Source: Candidatus Dojkabacteria bacterium
GTDB taxonomy: Bacteria > Patescibacteriota > Dojkabacteria > J137
Assembly: GCA_020429495.1 (NCBI GenBank)
Contig: JAGQLJ010000002.1
Coordinates: forward strand, 1 to 39,642
Direction: 5' to 3'
Length of the DNA: 39,642 nt
Shown here: in pieces, positions 23,672-30,812 of the stretch
How positions within the stretch are numbered: the stretch's first letter is position 1
How the letters are laid out: each line of letters begins with the position of its first letter
The notes under the pieces: model-generated
The model's database searches: none
Told to the model about the DNA's origin: nothing
The model's input: only the letters and a program-made list of their open reading frames with translations
Position numbers and translations under genes: made by a program

Positions 23672-26600
23672 ATGGATAAAAAGAAAATATTAACAATAAT
23701 ACTGATTCTCTTATTAATTGCATCTCTTGGAGCGGGTGGCTATTACTATTATCAAAATAATATAAGCCAGCCAGATACTAGTGTTTCAGATACAGGTACA
23801 GTGAGAAGTGATGGAAAATGTAGAATAGGTTTATATGCTGCTCATGATGCAGTTGCAAGTAACTTAGATAATAGCCGAAGTGCACTACCTTTATCTACAT
23901 TGCAGTCAGCTTTTAACGTTGCAACAAGTAATATTGATGCAAACAATAAAGAGTTAAGAACAATAACATCAGCTGATGGTTTTAATAAATTTGATAATCT
24001 TGATTTTATTTTTATTACAGATGCAAATTTAGGAGAGCAAACATCAACTCCAACTAAGAACTCTGCTGCGCATCAAAGTATTCAAAGTTATATTCAACAA
24101 AAATGGTATGACGGAACAAATCTTATTATTATGGGAGATAGTTCCCAGCATACAGATGGCTCAACAAATGCAAGCGGGCAAACAATTTATGTAGGAGACC
24201 ATGCAGCAGGAACTGCTGGCCCATATACAACAAACATTTCAAATAATACTATTAGATATCTTTATGATCAGCAACTAGGAGGTGGAACTTATTTTCAAGA
24301 GAAAGAAAATTGGGGACATTTTAGAAATAATAGTGGAGAATACTTCTTAGGCTTTACTCCAAGACAAACAGCAACACTAAATGATACTGATGCACCTCCT
24401 TTTATAAATGGTGCTACATTGAATTTTTTAGCAAATACAACACCTGGAATGTTGATTGTTGATAATAACTTTGCAAAATGTATTTATGAGGCACCACTAA
24501 AAGGAGGAGACCCATCAACTGGAAATCAATTTCCAACTGTTCCTTCATATCCCGCATCAGGAAGCTGTATAGCGGCATATATTCAAAAGGACTCATTTGC
24601 ATCAACAGGATATCCAAATAATGGGTTTATGCTTGTTGATGGAAACTATGGAGCAATAACTAAGTCTAAATTAGTAGAAATATTAAATTCATCACCAGAT
24701 TGTGCAAATTCAACAACGCCAACACCAGATCCAACGCCAACACCAGATCCAACTCCTCCACCAGTAAGTGGTCCAGGAGGGCTTATTCTTCAACCTGTGT
24801 GCGTAAATGGAAAACCACAAATTAATGTAACTTGGAATATTGTTCCAAGTCCTGACGGGTACTTTGTAGATGTAGATATTGATGATGCAAATGTTTGGCT
24901 ATTAGATTCAAATACTAACAATTATTTCTGGAACCAAAAAATTTCTGGAGATACAGCAAGTTCAGGTACAAGAACAGCAACTATTCCAACATCATTTAAA
25001 GCATATTATAGTGGAGATCCAAATGTATCACCTAACAATAGAGATGCAATGCCTGAGCTGCAAGAAAATACTAAATATAGAGTAAGAGTTTCATCAATTC
25101 AACCTGCAGGTGGAGGAAATCCAATCGGCGATACAAATGGTCTATCTGTAACAACTGCTTCTTGTACAAAAACATGTTATCAATGTAATACCTCAACCTT
25201 TGCTTGTAGCTCAGCTACAGTGAATACTGAGGTTAGATGCAATGGTTCAGATGGTTACTATACATCAAATTCATTGTGTCAGACTGGTTGTTCAGAACCA
25301 ACAAAGACTTGCTATAAATGTAATACAACATCTTATACATGTTCATTTGAAACTGTATCACAATCAACAAGCTGTAATGGAACATCTGGAACATATTCTG
25401 ATATATCAACATGTACAAATTCATGTAATGAACCAACAAAAACTTGTTATACATGCGATTCAGCAAATAGTACATGTAATGCAGTTCAAGTGTCACAGTC
25501 AACAAGCTGTGATGGAACAGGAACGTATTTTGATGCAGAATCAACATGCCAAACAAATTGTGTAACGCCAACAATCCCTGATCCAACAATAGAGAAAACT
25601 GGAACACCTGGTACAACTGGACCAGAACAAACAGAAGTTTCTTATTCAGTTGTAGTATCAAACACTCATACAGCAGATAGAGTATTTGATATAAAAGATA
25701 ATTTACCTAGTGGAATAACAGGTGCTACAAATATATCTAATTCTGGAACTTATGACTCAGCATCTAATGCAATAACATGGGATGATATTACAATTCCTGC
25801 ATCGGATTCTGTAACTTTGACTTATACACTAACTGTGCCAAGAGCTGCATATGGAAGTTTATTAAATACAGCTCAAGTGCTTGAATCAGACTCATCAGCA
25901 GTAATTACTCAAACAACTGAAACTGTTGAAATTACATATACAAATCTTGAAATTGTTAAAGACGGATTATTAAATGATGTTAATACAAACAATGCAGATA
26001 TTTCATATACTCTGCAAGTTTCTAATCCAAACGATTTTGCTGTACAAAATGCAAGTGTAAAAGATAATTTACCAGTTGGAGTAACAGCTATAAATAATGT
26101 AAATCCTGCAGCAACAACTGAGAATGTAGCAGGAAGAACAATTGAATGGACAGGCTTAACATTTGCTGCATTTGAAACAAAAACATTTACTTATAATTTA
26201 ACAATAGGATCAACTGGATTCTCTCCTGCAGGTCCTGCTAGTGTTGATAATATAGCTGAAGTAGCAGTTGATGGAGTACAACAAGACAATGATGATGAAT
26301 CAATTCCTGTTGATGCAACAACTGCAGCAACAATTTCAAAAGCTTCGACAATTGTTTATTCTGAAGACAGTGTTACTGTTAACTATACAATTACAGCAAG
26401 AAATATTGGTGATACCAATATTGTTGACTACAGCGTTGTTGATGACTTAGATTCAAAAGTTACAGATGCTATGGTTTCTAATATAAGTAATTCAGGAACT
26501 TTAAGTGGAGGATCAATTACATGGTCTAATGTTGATATTAATATAAATCAAAGCCAAACATTCACATATACAGTCACAATACCTAGAACTAGCCCAGGTG

Positions 26601-26974
26601 ACTATAACAATGTTGCAACATTATATGATGCTTCAAATAACCAGGTAGCTCAAGATGATCAAAGTGTAAATGTTCCAGCAATAGTAGTTGTTCAAGATGC
26701 ACCAACGCCAACACCAACACCTACACCAACACCTAGCCCAACGCCAACGCCAAGCAGTCCGGCACCACAACCTGCACAAATTCCAGCAACAGGTCTTGTG
26801 GATGATTCTGGAATATACATAATTTTTGGTTCACTATTATTAATGGCAGGATTAGCAGTGTATAAATTAAGAGTAGGTAAAACAGTATTACAAAAACTTG
26901 GAGCTGAAGACTATACATACGCAGAGCTAGAGATGACAGATAAAAACAAAGTTGAATTAAGAAAAAAGAAATAG
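23672..26974 (+). CDS. Large surface protein: N-terminal unknown domain, Cys modules, DUF11 x3, C-terminal anchor
   Basis: The 1100-aa protein starts with a Lys-rich end and a signal-anchor helix (about 5-27). Residues 45-345 form an alpha/beta domain I cannot assign (KCRIGLYAAHDAV, DFIFITDANLG, LIIMGDSSQHT). A PTPDPT linker near 350 and a fibronectin-like segment (370-495) follow, then three Cys modules (about 499-630) and three DUF11 beta-repeats (about 640-755, 758-880, 887-1003). After a PT-rich linker, IPATG (about 1036) precedes a membrane helix (YIIFGSLLLMAGLAVYKL) and a charged tail. The anchor is clearly related to that of the preceding gene. DUF11 repeats usually form extracellular stalks, so a role in contact or adhesion is likely. 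No sortase gene is present here. Confidence 0.85.
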   Translation: MDKKKILTIILILLLIASLGAGGYYYYQNNISQPDTSVSDTGTVRSDGKCRIGLYAAHDAVASNLDNSRSALPLSTLQSAFNVATSNIDANNKELRTITSADGFNKFDNLDFIFITDANLGEQTSTPTKNSAAHQSIQSYIQQKWYDGTNLIIMGDSSQHTDGSTNASGQTIYVGDHAAGTAGPYTTNISNNTIRYLYDQQLGGGTYFQEKENWGHFRNNSGEYFLGFTPRQTATLNDTDAPPFINGATLNFLANTTPGMLIVDNNFAKCIYEAPLKGGDPSTGNQFPTVPSYPASGSCIAAYIQKDSFASTGYPNNGFMLVDGNYGAITKSKLVEILNSSPDCANSTTPTPDPTPTPDPTPPPVSGPGGLILQPVCVNGKPQINVTWNIVPSPDGYFVDVDIDDANVWLLDSNTNNYFWNQKISGDTASSGTRTATIPTSFKAYYSGDPNVSPNNRDAMPELQENTKYRVRVSSIQPAGGGNPIGDTNGLSVTTASCTKTCYQCNTSTFACSSATVNTEVRCNGSDGYYTSNSLCQTGCSEPTKTCYKCNTTSYTCSFETVSQSTSCNGTSGTYSDISTCTNSCNEPTKTCYTCDSANSTCNAVQVSQSTSCDGTGTYFDAESTCQTNCVTPTIPDPTIEKTGTPGTTGPEQTEVSYSVVVSNTHTADRVFDIKDNLPSGITGATNISNSGTYDSASNAITWDDITIPASDSVTLTYTLTVPRAAYGSLLNTAQVLESDSSAVITQTTETVEITYTNLEIVKDGLLNDVNTNNADISYTLQVSNPNDFAVQNASVKDNLPVGVTAINNVNPAATTENVAGRTIEWTGLTFAAFETKTFTYNLTIGSTGFSPAGPASVDNIAEVAVDGVQQDNDDESIPVDATTAATISKASTIVYSEDSVTVNYTITARNIGDTNIVDYSVVDDLDSKVTDAMVSNISNSGTLSGGSITWSNVDININQSQTFTYTVTIPRTSPGDYNNVATLYDASNNQVAQDDQSVNVPAIVVVQDAPTPTPTPTPTPSPTPTPSSPAPQPAQIPATGLVDDSGIYIIFGSLLLMAGLAVYKLRVGKTVLQKLGAEDYTYAELEMTDKNKVELRKKK

Positions 26975-27018
26975 TAATATCAACAAATAGAAAAATACTT
27001 CCCCATTAGTTTATTTTT

Positions 27019-27024
27019 TATAAA
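27019..27024 (+). promoter_or_regulatory. -10 box of the lamin-tail protein gene, probably leaderless
   Basis: TATAAA ends 7 nt before the ATG at 27032 (the overlapping TAAAAT ends 5 nt before it). Either way the transcript would begin at the start codon. Confidence 0.4.
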
Positions 27025-27031
27025 ATAGCAA

Positions 27032-28252
27032 ATGAGGAAGTTTTTTATTTTAATAGTATGTCTTCTTCTGTTACCAATTTTTATTATTCCCGCTAAAGCG
27101 CAGCAAGTGTCACCTAATCTAATAATTAAAGAAATGATGATCAACCCTAAAGGTGATGATAGAGGAAAAGAGTGGATTAAAGTTACTAATTTGGATAGCT
27201 CAACATTAAATACAGAAGATGTTTATATTTATTCAGAGGGAAGATCAGAAGATATATCAAACTACTGCCCAATAATACAATCTGAAGAAGCTTGCATCAT
27301 AGAGTTCCAAGATTTGTTCTTGCATAATGATTTTGGTGAAATAAATTTGATGTATGATGGTGAAGTTTTAGATGAATTTATCTATAACAAAGAAATTGCA
27401 GATAACACTTTAATTGAGCATATTTCGGAAGATTGGCTGATTACAAACCTAGATGATACTAGTCTAGATGAACAAGAAGTAGATAATAATTTTGAGCTTA
27501 TTTTTACAGAAATCTATCCATCACCAAATGCTGGTGAGGTTGAATGGTTAAAAATTTATAACAACCTTTCAGAAGATTCTCCACTAAAAACAATAACAAT
27601 ACATAGAGATTCTTGTGATTCTGACTTAGTTACAAAGTTTACTGATGAAATAATAATTGCTAATTCGTACTATCAAATTAGCGATTCAATGTTAAAAAAG
27701 AATTTATTAAATGCTGGTGGAACACTGGTGCTTTGTGATGAGGAAATAGAATTAGATAAAGTAACCTATCCAGAAATTAAAAAGGGAGAGTCTTACTATC
27801 TAGAGTCTGGTATTTGGAAAAATTCTGGAGATACAACTTCAGAAGAAAATATAGAAGCTAATCAAACATCTACTATAAAAACTAAAGAAGAAAGTAATAT
27901 TGTTTCAACACCAACAACAAATACAAATACTCAACAGACAAAATTAATTACTAGTTCATCTAATATAGTTCAACCACAAGTTTTATCAGTAAATACAAAA
28001 GAACAAGTAGATATAAAATATGCTTTACCAAATTTACAAAAACAAGATTTGTCTTTAGCAGATAACCAGCCTATTAAATTAAATAGTGGATTTTATATTA
28101 ACCAGAACCTATGGATTATACTTTTGCTAATAAGTCTTACAATCCTATCAACTTTAATCATAAATAATAAAGAATTTTTACTTTACTTTTATCAAAAGAT
28201 AAAAACAGCAATAAAAAACTACGAAAGGCCAGTAGAATATTTTAGGCGTTAG
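27032..28252 (+). CDS. Secreted lamin-tail-domain protein with C-terminal membrane anchor
   Basis: The 406-aa protein has a signal peptide (about 1-23, ending AKA). Two lamin tail domain (LTD)-like beta-sandwiches follow, the first from LIIKEMMINPKGDDRGKEWIKV (about 30-115) and the second from LIFTEIYPSPNAGEVEWLKI (about 153-255). Residues 270-345 are Thr/Gln/Asn-rich linker. A transmembrane helix (about 372-392) and a basic cytoplasmic tail close the protein. LTDs in bacterial secreted proteins often accompany nucleases or other enzymes, but no enzyme domain is present. The gene ends 23 bp before sufB, although sufB has its own promoter. Confidence 0.8.
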   Translation: MRKFFILIVCLLLLPIFIIPAKAQQVSPNLIIKEMMINPKGDDRGKEWIKVTNLDSSTLNTEDVYIYSEGRSEDISNYCPIIQSEEACIIEFQDLFLHNDFGEINLMYDGEVLDEFIYNKEIADNTLIEHISEDWLITNLDDTSLDEQEVDNNFELIFTEIYPSPNAGEVEWLKIYNNLSEDSPLKTITIHRDSCDSDLVTKFTDEIIIANSYYQISDSMLKKNLLNAGGTLVLCDEEIELDKVTYPEIKKGESYYLESGIWKNSGDTTSEENIEANQTSTIKTKEESNIVSTPTTNTNTQQTKLITSSSNIVQPQVLSVNTKEQVDIKYALPNLQKQDLSLADNQPIKLNSGFYINQNLWIILLLISLTILSTLIINNKEFLLYFYQKIKTAIKNYERPVEYFRR

Positions 28253-28260
28253 ATTAAGGT

Positions 28261-28269
28261 TGCTATAAT
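28261..28269 (+). promoter_or_regulatory. Extended -10 of sufB, leaderless
   Basis: TGC TATAAT is a perfect extended -10 and ends exactly 6 nt before the ATG at 28276, so the transcript should start on the A of the start codon. This is the clearest leaderless promoter in the window. Confidence 0.6.
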
Positions 28270-28275
28270 TTTTAA

Positions 28276-29598
28276 ATGAAAGGATTAAGTAAAAAAGTAG
28301 TTGAAGAAATATCTAAGTCTAAGAACGAGCCAGACTGGATGTTAGAAACAAGATTTAAAGCTTTCGAACATTATAAAAATTCTGTAGTACCAGATTGGGG
28401 AGTAGATTTAAGTAGTCTTAAAGATAGTGAAATAGATTTTTTTATTCCAAATAAAAAAATTAAAGCTAGAAGTTGGGATGAAGTTCCAGTAGAAATGAAA
28501 CAGGTTTATGAAGATTTAAGAATTCCAGAGTCAGAGAGAAAATTTTTAGCAGGAGTAGAAACTCAGTTTGATTCAAATGTTGTGTATGGAAGAATAAAAA
28601 AGAAGTGGGAAGATCAAGGAGTTATTTTTACAAATACAGAAGAAGGTTTACAAAAGCATCCTGACCTTTTTAAGAAATGGTTTGGAAGAGTAATTCCATA
28701 TTCAGATAATAAATATGCAGCGCTTAACACTGCTTGCTGGAGTGGTGGAAGTTTTGTGTATATTCCAAAGGGAGTAAAAGTAGAAGTTCCTCTTCAGGCA
28801 TACTTCTATATAAAAACTAAAAGTATGGGGCAGTTTGAAAGAACTATGATTATTGCAGATGAGGGTGCGGAAGTTCATTATGTAGAAGGTTGCTCTGCAC
28901 CAATTTATAATTCAAATTCACTACATACAGGAGTAATTGAACTCATTGCAATGGAGAATGCAAAGATTAGATATACAACAGTTCAAAACTGGTCACAAAA
29001 TATTTTCAATTTGGTTACACAAAGGGGATTAGCTTTTAGAAATGCCAGAATAGAATGGGTTGATTGTAATATTGGTTCTAAATCTACAATGAAATATCCA
29101 AGTGTAATTTTAAATGGTGATAATTCAAGTGGTGAAGTTCTATCAATTTCTGTTGCAGATAAAGGCCAATGGCAAGATACTGGTGGAAAGATGACTCATG
29201 TTGGTAAAAATACATCCAGCACAATTACAACAAAATCAATTTGTAAAAATGGTGGAAGAACTTCTTATAGAGGTCTAATTAAAATTCCAAAAGGAGCTAA
29301 AAATGCTAAAAGCAAAGTTGTTTGCGATGCACTAATTTTAGATAATAAGTCCCAAACAGATACCTACCCAACAAATGACATTTCAGAAAATAGTGCGTAT
29401 ATTGAGCACGAAGCAAGTGTTAGTAAAATTTCAGAGAAACAGCTCTTCTATTCAACAAGTAAAGGCCTAACAGAAGAGCAAGCGCGAGGACTATTAGTCG
29501 CAGGATTTTTAGAACCGGTAACAAAAGAGCTACCAATGGAATATGCAATGGAAATGAATGAACTCATTAGAATGAGTATGGAAGGTAGCGTCGGATAA
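28276..29598 (+). CDS. sufB: Fe-S cluster assembly scaffold SufB
   Basis: The 440-aa protein matches SufB through the start RSWDEVPVEMKQVYEDLRIP, the ACWSGGSFVYIPKGV core, the beta-helix segment (VQNWSQNIFNLVTQRG) and the end GLTEEQARGLLVAGFLEPV. Cys350 lies in VVCDALIL at the position expected for the conserved scaffold Cys, and the EHEAS segment follows. SufB works with SufC (ATPase) and SufD to build and transfer Fe-S clusters. Neither sufC nor sufD nor sufS/U is in this window, which is unusual because these genes are normally linked. The frame is complete, so the isolation is not due to truncation. Confidence 0.93.
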   Translation: MKGLSKKVVEEISKSKNEPDWMLETRFKAFEHYKNSVVPDWGVDLSSLKDSEIDFFIPNKKIKARSWDEVPVEMKQVYEDLRIPESERKFLAGVETQFDSNVVYGRIKKKWEDQGVIFTNTEEGLQKHPDLFKKWFGRVIPYSDNKYAALNTACWSGGSFVYIPKGVKVEVPLQAYFYIKTKSMGQFERTMIIADEGAEVHYVEGCSAPIYNSNSLHTGVIELIAMENAKIRYTTVQNWSQNIFNLVTQRGLAFRNARIEWVDCNIGSKSTMKYPSVILNGDNSSGEVLSISVADKGQWQDTGGKMTHVGKNTSSTITTKSICKNGGRTSYRGLIKIPKGAKNAKSKVVCDALILDNKSQTDTYPTNDISENSAYIEHEASVSKISEKQLFYSTSKGLTEEQARGLLVAGFLEPVTKELPMEYAMEMNELIRMSMEGSVG

Positions 29599-29690
29599 CT
29601 ACTTGCTACTGGCCTCTAGCCGCTAGTCAATGTCACTACGAGTGACTTACGAAGTTTGGTCGTCAACCTGCCGTTTACACATTAGCATTA

Positions 29691-29748
29691 TTCCCTCCTT
29701 GAGGAGGGTACTTAATGCCAATTTATTGGTATTAAGGGGGAGGTGTTA
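29691..29748 (+). repeat. Dispersed repeat family 2, copy B
   Basis: It starts TTCCCTCCTTGAGGAGGGT and ends GGGGGAGGTGTTA. The inner hairpin pairs CTTAATGCCAA with TTGGTATTAAG (one wobble), which differs from those in the other two copies. Confidence 0.7.
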
Positions 29749-29760
29749 CTGTTAACAATT

Positions 29761-29815
29761 ACACCTTCCGTCTTGCCCCAACAAGTTGGGCTCGCCACCT
29801 TCCTCAAGGAAGGAA
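29761..29815 (-). repeat. Dispersed repeat family 2, copy C
   Basis: The minus strand reads TTCCTTCCTTGAGGAAGGT, an inner hairpin with CCCAACTTGTTGGG, and GACGGAAGGTGT. It faces copy B, so the pair forms a larger inverted repeat. Confidence 0.7.
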
Positions 29816-29824
29816 AAATAATTT

Positions 29825-30313
29825 TTAACTAAATATTTCCTTTTCTAGCTCATGCAATATTTTCTTATGCACTTTGTAATCTGGCATAATTTCTTCAACA
29901 ATTGCCCAAAAGTTTTTTGAATGGTTCATTTGCTTTGTATGTGCCAGTTCATGAACAAAAACATAATCTATACTTTTTAAAGGTGTAAAAATTAATCTCC
30001 AACTAAAGTTTAAATTTAATTTTGAAGAACAACTTCCCCATCTTGAGCGTGTATCTTTAATTGCAATTCTATTAAATTCAAATTTATATATATCTGAAAA
30101 GAAATTAACTCGCTCTTCTGCATGCTTTCTAAATCTTTCTCTTAACCATTTTTCAAGTGTAGATTCATGGTTATGATCGTGAAGCTCTGAAATAAAAACT
30201 TTAAGAGAGTTACTTTCTTCAAAAACAATAGGTTTAGTTGCTTTAATTTGCTCAAAAGTTATTCTTTTAGATTCTCCTAAAATTGGGAGCATTTGATTAT
30301 GAATTATTTTCAT
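29825..30313 (-). CDS. YgjP/WLM-type zinc metallopeptidase (DUF45/M48-like)
   Basis: This 162-aa protein shows the family signature RWGSCSSKLNLNFSWRLI (91-108) followed by the zinc site VHELAH (His121, Glu122, His125) and third ligand His131 in QMNHSKNFWAIV. The C-terminus (MPDYKVHKKIL) is also standard. The family is a cytoplasmic minimal gluzincin fold; its natural substrates are poorly known. At 162 aa it is shorter than the common 230-aa forms, lacking part of the N-terminal region, but the catalytic half is complete. The start at 30313 fits a -10 box ending 6 nt upstream. Confidence 0.87.
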   Translation of the reverse strand: MKIIHNQMLPILGESKRITFEQIKATKPIVFEESNSLKVFISELHDHNHESTLEKWLRERFRKHAEERVNFFSDIYKFEFNRIAIKDTRSRWGSCSSKLNLNFSWRLIFTPLKSIDYVFVHELAHTKQMNHSKNFWAIVEEIMPDYKVHKKILHELEKEIFS

Positions 30314-30319
30314 TTTTAA

Positions 30320-30325
30320 ATTATA
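30320..30325 (-). promoter_or_regulatory. -10 box of the metallopeptidase gene, leaderless
   Basis: On the minus strand TATAAT is followed by exactly 6 nt (TTAAAA) and the ATG at 30313. Transcription should start on the start codon. Confidence 0.55.
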
Positions 30326-30389
30326 CTATGGTTTTAAAAGACCCATTTTTGTTGAGTAATGAGCTGAATTACATTAAACTAATAACAAT

Positions 30390-30812
30390 ATGAATACTGA
30401 CGAAATTAGGTCTAAATTGCATGAAACACTAAAAGAAGCAGGAGTTGAGGGTGATCAAATAGATGTTTTTTTATATCTTTTGCAGCCTTTAATTACTGAG
30501 TATTTACAAATGCTTATTGAAAAAAATATTTCAGAAGCTCAGGCAAACGAACTTGCTCTACAAGGATTAGAAGAAGGATTAGATGAAAAGGAAATTGCAG
30601 TAGCAATGCAATATTTATATGAAGAAAAAACTGGAAAAACATTGCAAGATGAAATAAATACACTTGTTAGTATGTTGGCAGACAACATAAAGGCAATGCA
30701 AACTGAAATGAAACAAAGATTGGATGAAATTATGAGTTTACCAGCAGACCAAAGGCTTGAAGAGTTTCAGAAGGATATTTTAAAAGATTTAGAACCATCG
30801 CAAAATGAGTGA
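30390..30812 (+). CDS. Unknown acidic helical protein, first gene of the envelope operon
   Basis: The 140-aa protein is not recognised. It is almost wholly helical, acidic, and rich in Leu, Glu and Gln. The C-terminal half (about 80-135) is a likely coiled coil (MKQRLDEIMSLP...RLEEFQKDIL). It has no signal peptide or membrane helix. Its end overlaps the start of the 1851-aa gene by 8 bp, so the two are translationally coupled; a cytoplasmic chaperone or docking partner of that giant protein is a reasonable guess but not shown. Confidence 0.75.
   Translation: MNTDEIRSKLHETLKEAGVEGDQIDVFLYLLQPLITEYLQMLIEKNISEAQANELALQGLEEGLDEKEIAVAMQYLYEEKTGKTLQDEINTLVSMLADNIKAMQTEMKQRLDEIMSLPADQRLEEFQKDILKDLEPSQNE

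Larger units (their letters stand above)
29599..29824. other. 226-bp gap with two inverted family-2 repeats
   Basis: The stretch contains an AGCTAG-like segment (29599-29629), a hairpin GTCACT-ACG-AGTGAC (29632-29646) and two head-to-head family-2 repeats (29691-29748 and 29761-29815), joined by AGGTGT/ACACCT. No gene is seen. Confidence 0.6.

Noticed and set aside
24721..26760. PT-rich simple repeats as non-coding tandem repeats
   Set aside because: They are in-frame Pro/Thr linkers between outer domains and before the membrane anchor.
22418..26918. Several long opposite-strand and out-of-frame open frames in the Cys-rich and DUF11 genes
   Set aside because: They are rich in Leu, His, Met and Gln from reading the repeated ACA/GCA-type codons in the wrong frame, with no family match or promoter.
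22315..26974. CRISPR array suggested by the repeated Cys-module DNA
   Set aside because: The repeats are in frame, diverge at silent and coding positions and encode protein modules; there are no regular spacers.
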